Shown here piece after piece: positions 18,929 through 27,810 of a stretch of DNA of 64,000 bases. The notes under the pieces are model-generated. The model was not told the origin of the DNA. It saw only the letters and a list, made by a program, of their open reading frames with translations, and did not search any database. Source of the DNA: Herbaspirillum huttiense (lineage in GTDB: Bacteria > Pseudomonadota > Gammaproteobacteria > Burkholderiales > Burkholderiaceae_D); contig NZ_CP037993.1 of NCBI RefSeq assembly GCF_004367745.1, forward strand, positions 4,402,001 through 4,466,000, written 5' to 3'. A program made the translations under genes and the position numbers. How positions within the stretch are numbered: the stretch's first letter is position 1; each line of letters opens with the position of its first letter.

Positions 18929-19945
18929 TCAGGAATCGCGTTTTTCAGCCGTGCGCGGACTTTTTCCGCCAGCCCCCTTGGGACGCTCCCCCCGTTCGCT
19001 GCGCTCGGCCTTTTCTTGCCGCTGCGCATCCAGCTCCACCAGGTATTCCCACAGCCGCGCCACCAGCGCCTTGCCGGTACGCTGGGCGGTCGGGCGCTCG
19101 CGATAGAGGCGGATTTCCATCTCCACTTCCCACTCCCCGGTGGGCCCGTCGGTGCGTGCCAGCTGGCGGTTGCGCACTTCGCGCAGCACCGACGATTCCG
19201 GCAGGAAGGCCACCCCATGGCCCTCCAGCGCCATCATCTTGAGGCTTTCGGACATGTCGGTCTCGTAGTGCTTCATCAGGTGCAGCGGGCGCTTGGTATC
19301 GGCCATCATCAGCTCCACCATGCGGCCCAGATAGGCATTGCTGGTGTAGGAGAGGAAAGGCACGGGAGCCTTGGCGCTGCCGGGGAAGACGTAATCGGGC
19401 TTGCCGTTGCGGTCGCAGCGCGAATACGGGCGCAGGGTTTCGGTACCCATGGTCAGCATGTCGTAGCGGCTGGCATCGAGCTGCACCGGCTGGCGCGGAT
19501 GGTGATAGCACAGCAGCAGGTCGCAGCCGCCTTCGACGATGGTCATCACGGCATCGTGGACGTTCAGGGCAATCAGGCGCGTGTTGATGGAGCCGAAGCC
19601 CGACTCCAGGGCGCTGAGCCACTTGGGCATGTAGGTCAGCGAGAGTGTATGGGGGACGGCGAAGTCGATGGTGGTCTGTGCCGTGGGCCGCTTGCCGCGC
19701 AGCAGCGCGCGCGTGTTGTTGATCTGGCCCAGCATGGCCACGGCCTGTTCGTAGAAGACTTCACCGGCGGCCGTCAGGCGCGTGGGATAGGAGGTGCGGT
19801 CGATCAGGTCGGTGCCCAGCCAGGCTTCCAGCGACTGGATGCGCCGCGAGAAGGCCGGTTGCGTCACATGCCGCAGCTCCGCCGAGCGACTGAAACTGCG
19901 CGTTTCCGCCAGGGAGACGAAATCCTCAAGCCATTTGCTTTCCAT
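18929..19945 (-). CDS. LysR-family regulator, HypT-like
   Basis: The 338-aa protein has an N-terminal winged HTH (WLEDFVSLAETRSFSRSAEL, HVTQPAFSRRIQSLE) and a LysR effector domain. The opening and the segments AVPHTLSLTYMPKWLS, NAYLGRMVELMM and MSESLKMMALEGHGVAFLPE resemble HypT (YjiE), the hypochlorite-responsive regulator of E. coli. The C-terminal tail of about 35 residues is charged and low-complexity. It lies upstream of gdhA on the same strand, about 330 bases away. Whether it controls gdhA is unknown. Confidence 0.85.
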   Translation of the reverse strand: MESKWLEDFVSLAETRSFSRSAELRHVTQPAFSRRIQSLEAWLGTDLIDRTSYPTRLTAAGEVFYEQAVAMLGQINNTRALLRGKRPTAQTTIDFAVPHTLSLTYMPKWLSALESGFGSINTRLIALNVHDAVMTIVEGGCDLLLCYHHPRQPVQLDASRYDMLTMGTETLRPYSRCDRNGKPDYVFPGSAKAPVPFLSYTSNAYLGRMVELMMADTKRPLHLMKHYETDMSESLKMMALEGHGVAFLPESSVLREVRNRQLARTDGPTGEWEVEMEIRLYRERPTAQRTGKALVARLWEYLVELDAQRQEKAERSERGERPKGAGGKSPRTAEKRDS

Positions 19946-20032
19946 TGCCCGCCCACTTCCCGTTCTAGGTCGAATGCGCGAATTGTGCCGCTGTGCCCGC
20001 GCCGGCGCAAGCTGCGCGCGCGGGCGAGGGCC

Positions 20033-21937
20033 TCAGCGACGCTCGGCCGGCATCAGCACCGTCGGTTCGGCACCGGGCTCGGCCCCCGGTGCCACGTCCT
20101 CCGGCTGCGGCACCACCGAACCGCCCTCCTCTTCCGCGCCGGCCTGCTGGCGCAGCCACATCTGCGCATACAGGCCATCGGCCATCAGCAGCCCGGCGTG
20201 GGTGCCGCGTTCGACGATGCGGCCATGGTCCATCACCAGGATCTGCTGCGCATTGACGATGGTGGAGAGGCGATGCGCAATGACCAGCGTGGTGCGCTCG
20301 CGCGCGATCTCTTCGAGCTGCTGCTGGATGGCCTGCTCGGCGCGTGAATCGAGGGCCGAGGTGGCTTCGTCGAAGATGAGGATGGCCGGATCCTTGAGCA
20401 GCGTGCGGGCGATCGCCACACGCTGCTTTTCGCCGCCGGACAATTTCAGTCCGCGCTCGCCGACCATGCTGGCGTAGCCATCGGGGAGCGATTCGATGAA
20501 GTCATGGATGTAGGCCGCCTTGGCCGCCGCCACGATCTGCTCGCGCGTGGCCCCCGGCTTGCCGTAGGCGATGTTGTATTCGATGGTGTCGTTGAAGAGC
20601 ACCGTGTCCTGCGGCACGATGCCGATGGCCTGGCGCAGCGAAGCTTGCGTGACGTTGCGCAGGTCCTGACCATCGATGCGGATGGCCCCCTGGTCGACAT
20701 CGTAGAAGCGATACAGCAGGCGCGAGAGGGTCGACTTGCCCGAGCCGCTGTGGCCCACCACGGCCGTGGTGGTACCGGCCTGCACCTTGAAATCCACATC
20801 GAAGAGAATCTGGCGATTGCGCTCGTAGCTGAAGTCGACGTGCTCGAAATGCAGCTCCGCGCCCTGCGTCTTCAAGGGCTGGGCACCGGGCCGGTCGGCC
20901 ACTTCGCGGTTTTCTTCCAGCAGCGAGAACAGTCGTTCCATGTCAGCCAGGCTCTGCTTGATCTCGCGATAGAGCACGCCCAAAAAGTTGAGCGGAATGT
21001 AGAGCTGAATCATGAAGGCATTGACCAGCACCATGTCGCCCAGCGTCATGCTGCCATCGATGACGCCGGCGATGGCGCGCCACAGGATGAGCGTGACGGC
21101 GATGGCGATGATGGCCGACTGCCCGGTGTTGAGCAGCGACAGCGAACTCTGCGATTTGACGGCCGCGCGTTCATAGCGCTGCAGGCCTTCGTCATAGCGG
21201 CGCGCTTCGAATTCCTCGTTGCCGAAATACTTCACCGTCTCGTAGTTGAGCAGCGAGTCGATGGCGCGCGTATTGGCATGCGAATCCAGCTCGTTCATGG
21301 TGCGGCGGAAATGCGTGCGCCACTCCGTCACGGTGATGGTGAAGAGGATGTAAAGCACCAGCGCACCGGCCGTGATGAGCGAGAACCAGATGTCGTAATG
21401 CGTGCTCAGGTAGGCCAGCACCAGCACGATCTCGATGATGGTCGGCAGGATCGAGAACAGCGTATAGGACACCAGCGTGGAGACCCCGCGCGTGCCGCGT
21501 TCGATATCGCGCGTCATGCCTCCGGTCTGGCGGTTCAGGTGGAAGCGCAGCGACAGCGCATGCAGGTGGCGGAAGACCTGCAGCGCGATGGTGCGCACGG
21601 CGCGCTGCGTGACGCGGGCAAACATCAGTTCGCGCAATTCGGTGAAGAGCGCCGTGGCCAGCCGCAGCGCGCCGTAGGCCACCAGCAGGCCGAGGGGCAA
21701 AACCAGCAGGGCTTGCGGATGCGCGGGCGTGATGGTCATGGCATCGACCAGTCTCTTCAACACCAGCGGCACGCCCACGTTGGCCAGCTTGGCCCCGACC
21801 AGGAAGGCCAGCGCCAGCATCACGCGCCACTTGTAGGTCCACAGGTACGGCAGCAGCGTGCGGACGACTTCCCAGTCGCCACGCTGGCGTTTGATGGGGG
21901 CTTGCGATGAGGAGGCGGAATTGGGGTAGCGGCGCAT
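20033..21937 (-). CDS. ATM1-type ABC exporter (fused permease-ATPase)
   Basis: The 634-aa half-transporter has a type IV exporter membrane domain (residues about 30-330, six helices) and a C-terminal ATPase. The ATPase shows Walker A VGHSGSGKST, signature LSGGEKQRVAIARTL, Walker B ILIFDEATSALDSR and the switch in VIAHRLSTI. Membrane motifs RFHLNRQTGGMTRDIERGTRG and NYETVKYFGNEEFE are characteristic of the ATM1/HMT1 group, which exports glutathione-linked metal or sulfur species. The start at 21937 (MRRYPNSASSS) is preferred over longer frames. The substrate is inferred only. Confidence 0.92.
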   Translation of the reverse strand: MRRYPNSASSSQAPIKRQRGDWEVVRTLLPYLWTYKWRVMLALAFLVGAKLANVGVPLVLKRLVDAMTITPAHPQALLVLPLGLLVAYGALRLATALFTELRELMFARVTQRAVRTIALQVFRHLHALSLRFHLNRQTGGMTRDIERGTRGVSTLVSYTLFSILPTIIEIVLVLAYLSTHYDIWFSLITAGALVLYILFTITVTEWRTHFRRTMNELDSHANTRAIDSLLNYETVKYFGNEEFEARRYDEGLQRYERAAVKSQSSLSLLNTGQSAIIAIAVTLILWRAIAGVIDGSMTLGDMVLVNAFMIQLYIPLNFLGVLYREIKQSLADMERLFSLLEENREVADRPGAQPLKTQGAELHFEHVDFSYERNRQILFDVDFKVQAGTTTAVVGHSGSGKSTLSRLLYRFYDVDQGAIRIDGQDLRNVTQASLRQAIGIVPQDTVLFNDTIEYNIAYGKPGATREQIVAAAKAAYIHDFIESLPDGYASMVGERGLKLSGGEKQRVAIARTLLKDPAILIFDEATSALDSRAEQAIQQQLEEIARERTTLVIAHRLSTIVNAQQILVMDHGRIVERGTHAGLLMADGLYAQMWLRQQAGAEEEGGSVVPQPEDVAPGAEPGAEPTVLMPAERR

Positions 21938-22096
21938 GGGCGGGTCGGGTTGAAAGGGGTCGGGCACGGCAACACAGCAGGAGGGCAACATCCGATACAC
22001 TAGGCCGTTGCCGCGCCTGCGGGCGCACAGCCGCAAAACCGAATTATAAGAGCCATCCCGGCGCGCCGCCGGACATCACCTGCAAAGGAGCCTTCC

Positions 22097-22531
22097 ATGT
22101 CATCCACCGTTTCCCAACTTCCGCCGGGCAAGGCACCGCAGCTGCGCGTCATGCCCATGCCGTCGGATGCCAATGTCTATGGCGACGTCTTCGGTGGCTG
22201 GATCATGGCCCAGGTCGACATCGCCGGCTCGCTGCCGGCCACCCGCCGCGCCAACGGGCGAGTGGCGACCATTGCAGTCAATTCCTTCCTGTTCAAGAAT
22301 CCGGTGTTCGTGGGGGACCTGCTGTCCTTCTATGCCGATATCGTCAAGGTCGGCAATACCTCCATCACCGTCAACGTCGAAGTCTATGCCGAGCGCAATC
22401 GCCTGCAGACCGAAATCGTCAAAGTGACCGAAGCCACCCTCACCTACGTGGCCACGGATGAAAACCGCAAGCCGCGCCCGTTGCCGCCGCTGGATCCGGT
22501 GCGCGAAGCGGGGGCCAGCCCGGCGATCTGA
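22097..22531 (+). CDS. acyl-CoA thioesterase, YciA type
   Basis: The 144-aa hotdog-fold protein has the YciA/BACH signature NVYGDVFGGWIMAQVDIAGSL, including the catalytic aspartate region, and the core VNSFLFKNPVFVGDLLSFYA. These enzymes hydrolyse acyl-CoAs of broad chain length in the cytoplasm. AAAGGAG precedes the start. It is divergent from the ATM1-type transporter and about 100 bases upstream of the 2-hydroxyacid dehydrogenase gene. Confidence 0.92.
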   Translation: MSSTVSQLPPGKAPQLRVMPMPSDANVYGDVFGGWIMAQVDIAGSLPATRRANGRVATIAVNSFLFKNPVFVGDLLSFYADIVKVGNTSITVNVEVYAERNRLQTEIVKVTEATLTYVATDENRKPRPLPPLDPVREAGASPAI

Positions 22532-22635
22532 GCGCCGCCCTTCCCCTCCTGCGGGCTTGAAAATTTTTCAGCCCGCGGGGTGCAGCGCAGACGTATCGTT
22601 ATGCCTCCCTCACTGTCTTCCTCTTCATACTGCCC

Positions 22636-23586
22636 ATGACATCCCCCAACCGCCCTGTCGTCCTCATCGTCGCGCGTCTGCCGCAGCACCTGCTGGACTT
22701 GCTGCAGCAGAACTTCACCTGCCACAACCTCATCCTCGATCCGCTCACCGATGAAGCGCTCGCTGCCATCGCGCCGCAGGTGCGCGGCATTGCCGCCAAT
22801 GGCGAAGCCAAGGTCGGGCGCGAGTTCATGGCGCGCTTTCCGGCGCTGGAGATTGTCTCGGTGTTCGGGGTCGGCTATGACGGGGTGGATGTACCGGCTG
22901 CCCGCGAGCGCGGCATCCATGTGACCCACACGCCTGACGTGCTCACCGAGGATGTAGCCGACATGGCCATTGCCCTGATGCTGGCCGTGGCGCGCAACGT
23001 GGTGCGGGCCGACCGCTTTGCCCGCAGCGGCGAATGGAAGAAGGGGCCCTTCCCCTTCACCACCAAGGTCAGCGGCGCGCGTCTGGGCATCGTCGGCCTG
23101 GGCCGCATCGGGCAAGCCATCGCGCAGCGGGCGGCGGCGTTCGACATGCAGATTGCGTATCACAACCGTTCGCGCAAGGACGTGCCCTACACCTATGCGG
23201 AAGACATCGTCTCGCTGGCGCGCGAGGTCGATTTCCTGGTGATGATCACGCCGGGTGGTGCCGGGACGCGGGCGCTGGTCAATGCCGAGGTGCTGGAGGC
23301 ACTGGGCCCCAAGGGCTTCCTCATCAATGTGGCGCGCGGTTCGGTGGTGGATGAAAAGGCGCTCATCGCGGCGCTGCAGGCTGGGACGATTGCCGGTGCG
23401 GGGCTGGACGTGTTCGAGAATGAGCCGAACATTCCGGCCGAGCTGGCCGCGCTGGAGAACGTGGTGCTGACGCCGCACATGGCCAGCGGCACGCTGGTCA
23501 CCAGGACGGCCATGGCGGAACTTGCGTTCACCAATTTGCAGGCGCATTTTTCTGGCAAGCCGGTTGTGACGCCGGTACCTGATTGA
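22636..23586 (+). CDS. D-2-hydroxyacid dehydrogenase
   Basis: The 316-aa NAD(P)-dependent dehydrogenase is of the glyoxylate/hydroxypyruvate reductase group. The nucleotide-binding motif GIVGLGRIGQAIA, the substrate arginine in NVARGSVVDE, the glutamate in DVFENEPNIP and the catalytic histidine in LTPHMASGT are all visible. Substrate preference among glyoxylate, hydroxypyruvate and other 2-ketoacids cannot be resolved. The T6SS island starts just downstream on the opposite strand. Confidence 0.92.
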   Translation: MTSPNRPVVLIVARLPQHLLDLLQQNFTCHNLILDPLTDEALAAIAPQVRGIAANGEAKVGREFMARFPALEIVSVFGVGYDGVDVPAARERGIHVTHTPDVLTEDVADMAIALMLAVARNVVRADRFARSGEWKKGPFPFTTKVSGARLGIVGLGRIGQAIAQRAAAFDMQIAYHNRSRKDVPYTYAEDIVSLAREVDFLVMITPGGAGTRALVNAEVLEALGPKGFLINVARGSVVDEKALIAALQAGTIAGAGLDVFENEPNIPAELAALENVVLTPHMASGTLVTRTAMAELAFTNLQAHFSGKPVVTPVPD

Positions 23587-23695
23587 AGCTTCATACAGGG
23601 GGAAAGCCGCTGCCGGAGGGGGTCACGGACAGCGTCTTTCTCTGAATATCTCCTATTCATTCTTTTTTGGAAAACACCAGCAAGACCGCAGGCAA

Positions 23696-24148
23696 TCAAT
23701 GGCTTCGATTGTTTGCCAGCCAATCCCATCGCCCATTTGCAAACGCTGTCACCGATTTGTCATTGTCATCGTCGTACAGGAATCCGCCGGCGGCCAATCC
23801 GAGTTTGAGAAAGATACTCGCACCAGCAATTGAAAGAGGTGCGTTGTCCCAATCATGCAGAACCTTAAAAGCATACGGACCTGGGACCTCGAACAATTTG
23901 AGTCCATTCAGTTGGACATCTGAAAGATTGGGAGACAGACTAATCTCCAACAACCTCTCGCCTGTTTCCGAAAAAGTTAGCTGTAGACCGTTCTCGCTCC
24001 AAAACTCTTTTGTTTCTTCGGAGAAGAGACTTTTCTCTACGGATAGCGGCTCGCCTAAAATTTTATGAACCTCACCCTTAGTCATTCCGAACTTAAGTGG
24101 TCCGACGCCTATGTAAGACGTAATGATATGTTCTTGCATGACGGTCAA
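23696..24148 (-). CDS. unknown small protein, FGMT family copy 1 (possible immunity)
   Basis: The 150-aa cytoplasmic protein has no signal peptide. It shares with the next two genes an N-terminal motif (YIGVGPLKFGMTKGEVHKILG), a central strand pattern ending in LEISLSPN, the segment LKLFEVPGP and a C-terminal FANGRWDWL. The three genes are tandem, nearly touching and AT-rich, at the 3' end of a T6SS toxin-immunity operon. Position and paralogy suggest immunity proteins for toxins no longer present, but I recognise no domain. It begins 4 bases after copy 2 ends. Confidence 0.7.
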   Translation of the reverse strand: MTVMQEHIITSYIGVGPLKFGMTKGEVHKILGEPLSVEKSLFSEETKEFWSENGLQLTFSETGERLLEISLSPNLSDVQLNGLKLFEVPGPYAFKVLHDWDNAPLSIAGASIFLKLGLAAGGFLYDDDNDKSVTAFANGRWDWLANNRSH

Positions 24149-24152
24149 AAAT

Positions 24153-24602
24153 TCAAAGCTGATACGCTCTCATTGCCTCAAAATCTTCATCCCAATGGCC
24201 GCGAGAAAAAGCTGAGATTGCCAGGTCGTCGTCGTCAGAATGCTCGAATCCCTTCACCGAAATACCGAGGTTCTTGAAGACAATTATTCCCACGTCTTCA
24301 TAAGCGTCTTTGTCGAGATTCAATAACTCGACGAGGCGACTTCTTTTTGGCGGCGAGAATATCTGGATATTTCCTAATCTGGCATCAGTACAATGTCGCG
24401 AGAGGCCAATCTCAATGAGCTGGTTTTCGGATGAGTACGTTGTCGATACACTGCCTCTGTACTCCACATACTGCTTTAAGAAATTCACTGCACGGCTAGG
24501 GGGCTCCCCCCAGACCTGAGCGACCTCAGCAGGTGTCATTCCGAACCGGACGTGATCAACTCCAACATAGGGAATGACTTCTTCTATCTTCAGGGGGGCC
24601 AT
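24153..24602 (-). CDS. unknown small protein, FGMT family copy 2 (possible immunity)
   Basis: The 149-aa paralogue of its two neighbours carries YVGVDHVRFGMTPAEVAQVWG at the N-terminus, LIEIGLSRH in the middle, IQIFSPP, a DDDD cluster and FSRGHWDEDF at the end. I place the start at 24602 (MAPLKIEEV) because it aligns with the starts of copies 1 and 3. A longer frame from 24695, 4 bases after the copy 3 stop, would add 31 residues. Function unknown; immunity is inferred from context. Confidence 0.65.
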   Translation of the reverse strand: MAPLKIEEVIPYVGVDHVRFGMTPAEVAQVWGEPPSRAVNFLKQYVEYRGSVSTTYSSENQLIEIGLSRHCTDARLGNIQIFSPPKRSRLVELLNLDKDAYEDVGIIVFKNLGISVKGFEHSDDDDLAISAFSRGHWDEDFEAMRAYQL

Positions 24603-24699
24603 GAAATTTTTTTCCAGGGTTGCCGTTTCGATTATGAAATCTGACCGCGTTGAACGGTTTAGGAATTCTGATCGCTGGACGTATTGAGATGTCATGGAT

Positions 24700-25161
24700 T
24701 TAAAAATTGGCTAAATCAAAAGGCTTCAAGTCACTAAGCTGGCCATCCCAGCGGCCTCGTGCGAACACGGTGACTGCCCGCTGGTAAATATCATCATCAT
24801 GAAATCCCGTCAGCGTCATACCGAGATTGAGTAACACGATAAATCCAACACTGTCGTAGGGACTGCCGTCGATATTGACCAGGCTGCTGAATACATCCAG
24901 TGGTGGATCAGTGAATAGCTTGATGCCTTCATACTCCAATTCGATTATGTTCCGGCTGAATCCCACTTCAACGAGCTCGTTAGTATTCAATGCGTAAGTG
25001 GTAAGTAGTCCATTTTCTCTTCTGTACTCGATGGTCTCTCCCAAGAAGCCTTTCTTTTTCCTCGACGCAGCGCCGATTAACTCTTCAACCATTGCATGGG
25101 TCATACCAAAGCGAAGATGTCCAGCACCTATATGCGGCTTGAGGTCAAAGCGGCTCGTCAT
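24700..25161 (-). CDS. unknown small protein, FGMT family copy 3 (possible immunity)
   Basis: The 153-aa paralogue has the same layout: HIGAGHLRFGMTHAMVEELIG, LVEVGFSRN, IKLFTDPP, and a C-terminal FARGRWDGQL. It is the first of the three-gene array and lies about 110 bases after the second Tdi-like gene. A short relic of a Tdi-like gene start overlaps its 5' end (25145-25204). Function unknown. Confidence 0.7.
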   Translation of the reverse strand: MTSRFDLKPHIGAGHLRFGMTHAMVEELIGAASRKKKGFLGETIEYRRENGLLTTYALNTNELVEVGFSRNIIELEYEGIKLFTDPPLDVFSSLVNIDGSPYDSVGFIVLLNLGMTLTGFHDDDIYQRAVTVFARGRWDGQLSDLKPFDLANF

Positions 25162-25204
25162 AGTTTTCCCACCAATTCAGTAATCCGTGGTCCTCGTCTC
25201 TCAT
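25145..25204 (-). pseudogene. relic of a third Tdi-like immunity gene start
   Basis: The sequence ATGAGAGACGAGGAC, preceded by GGCATTGAG, repeats the translation start context of the two Tdi-like genes (MRDDDF and MRDEDF). It then diverges and stops after 19 codons (MRDEDHGLLNWWENYDEPL). It looks like the truncated 5' end of a deleted immunity copy. Confidence 0.5.
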
Positions 25205-25271
25205 CTCAATGCCTTAGCTTGATTGATTCAAAAACCAGGCGACCTATGCCTGCGCCTGGATGAAGCATGTT

Positions 25272-25937
25272 TCAAGAGTCGAATAATTTTTCAATATCGC
25301 CCCCTGAGAATGGCAGTTCCGGGTCGGCGAATTGACGGAGAATCGTTAGGTGCACATTGGCATTCACTTTTGCCAGATTCTCCAGGAGGATTTTTCCTCC
25401 TAGTACGATGGCGGGCTCGAAACCATATATTTCGTGTGGTTCAAGCGGACCGAGTTTTGACCTGGCGCGTTCAAAGAGCGGCTGTCCATCCTCGTCTTTT
25501 ATATCAAATCGTGCCGGCTTACTGAACGCAAAAAGTGAACGGATTGAATAATCCAGGTCTTCTTTAGTTTTCGCCTTTAATTCATTCTGTAGAGCAGAGA
25601 CCATATTGAGGGCGCAGGCAATCGTGACGCTACGACCCGTCTTCTCACCACACACATAGAGATCGCCAAATGCAGTCCTTGCAATCACATGAAATGAGTC
25701 AATCTCATCCAATCCTGTTTCAGCAAGCCACTCATCAACGAGGTCTTCATAGTCATCAGGGTTAACTGTGCAGAAGAGGCCATTCGCATATTCGCACCAG
25801 CCTTCTTGCTCCCAGTATTTCAATAACTGATCGGGCAGCTTATTGCGCCATTTTTCAAAGCTTGCAGTCGGTACCGTGGTGCACTTGGTGGCCTCACCAA
25901 ACTTGCTAATAAAATATGTGAAGTCGTCGTCTCTCAT
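25272..25937 (-). CDS. Tdi-like T6SS immunity protein, copy 2 (GAD-like/DUF1851)
   Basis: The 221-aa protein has an N-terminal GAD-like domain (LPDQLLKYWEQEGWCEYANGLF) and a C-terminal DUF1851/Tdi1-type half (HEIYGFEPAIVLGG, LENLAKVNANVHLTIL). This domain pair is that of Tdi1, the immunity partner of the Tde DNase toxins of Agrobacterium. It is a close paralogue of the neighbouring gene, differing at scattered positions. No toxin gene is adjacent to this copy. It starts after GGCAATGAG, 89 bases after copy 1. Confidence 0.82.
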   Translation of the reverse strand: MRDDDFTYFISKFGEATKCTTVPTASFEKWRNKLPDQLLKYWEQEGWCEYANGLFCTVNPDDYEDLVDEWLAETGLDEIDSFHVIARTAFGDLYVCGEKTGRSVTIACALNMVSALQNELKAKTKEDLDYSIRSLFAFSKPARFDIKDEDGQPLFERARSKLGPLEPHEIYGFEPAIVLGGKILLENLAKVNANVHLTILRQFADPELPFSGGDIEKLFDS

Positions 25938-26026
25938 CTCATTGCCCGAGCTTGAGCCGTTCTAAAGCGGAAATGACTGCATCTCTAAATCGCCGAATTT
26001 TGAGTTGCTCGCTTACGGCAGCATGG

Positions 26027-26692
26027 TCACGAGTCGAGCAGCTTATCGATATCGATCCCCGAGAGTGGCAATTCCGGATCAGCGAATTGACGGAGAATCG
26101 TCAGGTGCACATTGGCATTCACTTTTGCCAGATTCTCGAGGAGAATTTTTCCTCCTAGCACGATTGCCGGCTCGAATCCGTAGATTTCGTGCGTTTCGAG
26201 TGGGCCTAGTTTGGCTCGAGCGCGTTCGAAGAGCGGCTGTCCACTCTCGTCTTTGATATCAAGCTGGGCGGGCTTACTGTAAGCAAAAAAGAAACGGATC
26301 GAAAAATCTAATTCTTCCTTATTTTTTTCCTTCAATCCATTTTGTAGAGCAGAGATCATATTAAGGGCGCAGCGAATCGTGACACTGCACCCGGTATTCT
26401 CACCACACAAATAGAGCGTCCCAAATGCAGTCCTTGCAATTACGTGGAACGCGTCAATTTCATCTAGTCCTGTGTCGGCAAGCCATTCATCAACGATATC
26501 TTCATAGTCGTCAGGGTCAACTGTACAAAAGAGGCCGTTCGAAAATTCGCACCATCCTTCTTGCTCCCAGTATCTTAATAACTGGTCCGGCAGCTTGCCG
26601 CGCCATTTTTCAAGGCTTGCGGGGGGCACCGGGGAGCTCTTGGTAGCCTCGCCAAAGTTGCTAATAAAATATTCAAAGTCTTCGTCTCTCAT
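26027..26692 (-). CDS. Tdi-like T6SS immunity protein, copy 1 (GAD-like/DUF1851)
   Basis: The 221-aa protein from 26692 (MRDEDFEYF) has the same two domains as its paralogue. Its ATG overlaps the toxin stop in an ATGA junction, so toxin and immunity translation are coupled, as expected for a toxin-antidote pair. GGGA lies just upstream inside the toxin gene. It presumably binds the Tde-like toxin in the cytoplasm and blocks its nuclease site. The cognate relation is inferred from overlap and family. Confidence 0.87.
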   Translation of the reverse strand: MRDEDFEYFISNFGEATKSSPVPPASLEKWRGKLPDQLLRYWEQEGWCEFSNGLFCTVDPDDYEDIVDEWLADTGLDEIDAFHVIARTAFGTLYLCGENTGCSVTIRCALNMISALQNGLKEKNKEELDFSIRFFFAYSKPAQLDIKDESGQPLFERARAKLGPLETHEIYGFEPAIVLGGKILLENLAKVNANVHLTILRQFADPELPLSGIDIDKLLDS

Positions 26693-27810
26693 CTCATTCC
26701 CTTGCCGCGGCAAGGCTCCAATTTGACATTCATTTTCTGATTTCCACGGCCGTTATCAATCGCATGTTGGGCTTCACGATCCATCTCCTGCACCCTAGTC
26801 AGAGCTTTCTGCCCTGAATTCCGACTTTCAGGCGGCGTGTAAGCCTGATTCCAGCTTGCTCCAATTGACTTATTCACGTCAGCGCGGCCGATGCTAGTGG
26901 TCTTGTGTTGCATCCAACCTCCGGCGACCATGTCTGGCTCATGCAATGCGGCTAATTTTTTCATTACTTCTTTTGCTTGAACTCTGGCCTGCGTTTCTGC
27001 TTCCGCCTGGCTCATACCTCGATTACGCAGGCTCTCGGTCATACCCTTCGATATGTCATCAAGGACCATCTCCCGATGGCTTTCTTGCGCCGCGCCAGCC
27101 GCCGGATTCCGATTCATTTTCTTAAACGCATCCCTAGCCATCGCGTATTCACTAGTAGTCAGACTGTTGATGGCCTCCTCTTGACGTCTAAGCTGCTCCG
27201 CCATTTCTTTCAAAAACGCCTTCTGTTCCTCCTTGCTCATCCGCATGAATTGTTTCTTATCATACGGATGGAAACAAGGCACTTTAAACTGCCGGGCCTT
27301 GACGGTGACGTCCTTCTTGGGCTTTTTGGGTGGTTGGGGGCCAGGTGCAGCTTCCTTGGCGACTTTAGCTTCTCGCGCAACTCTTGCGGCTTCCTCTGCT
27401 TCCTTGGCCGTCTTGGCCGCTTTGGCAAGTTCTCCCGCCTCATGCGCGCCCTTGCCAATCCGAGATGCCGTTCCTGCACCCTTAGCCATGCCAACCGCGC
27501 GCTTGGCAACCTTGCCCACGGTAGTGACGACTTTGCCACCCGGTATCATGCTCGCCGCAGCAATCCCCGCTTCAACATAGTCGCCTTCGGCCGTATAGAT
27601 CGCCGCATCGATCGCACCGGTGATGACCGACAACCCCGGAACGAAACTGGCAACCCCCAGCACCCCATGCACCCAGGGACTGGACTTCTGCCAAAACGTT
27701 TTCTCGGCCGCAGTCTCTGCCTTGATGGCAGCATTGGCTCCGCCACCGTGTGGCTCGATGCGCGTGACGGACCTGTCCGCCTGTTCGAGGATGACTCCCT
27801 TGGTCGTCAT
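26689..27810 (-). CDS. T6SS effector with Ntox15 (Tde-like) putative DNase domain
   Basis: The 373-aa protein has a hydrophobic glycine-rich N-terminal region near residues 45-92 (WVHGVLGVASFVPGLSVITG) of the type that helps Tde-like effectors load or cross membranes. A charged Ala/Glu/Lys linker covers about 105-165. The C-terminal toxin domain near 171-367 opens with FKVPCFHPYD, carries the HxxD motif H290-EPD-293 in AALHEPDMVAGG, and ends in GRGNQKMNVKLEPC. HxxD is the catalytic motif of the Tde1/Ntox15 DNases. Immunity genes follow directly. The first 18 residues nearly repeat the start of the damaged VgrG frame upstream. Confidence 0.87.
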   Translation of the reverse strand: MTTKGVILEQADRSVTRIEPHGGGANAAIKAETAAEKTFWQKSSPWVHGVLGVASFVPGLSVITGAIDAAIYTAEGDYVEAGIAAASMIPGGKVVTTVGKVAKRAVGMAKGAGTASRIGKGAHEAGELAKAAKTAKEAEEAARVAREAKVAKEAAPGPQPPKKPKKDVTVKARQFKVPCFHPYDKKQFMRMSKEEQKAFLKEMAEQLRRQEEAINSLTTSEYAMARDAFKKMNRNPAAGAAQESHREMVLDDISKGMTESLRNRGMSQAEAETQARVQAKEVMKKLAALHEPDMVAGGWMQHKTTSIGRADVNKSIGASWNQAYTPPESRNSGQKALTRVQEMDREAQHAIDNGRGNQKMNVKLEPCRGKGMR

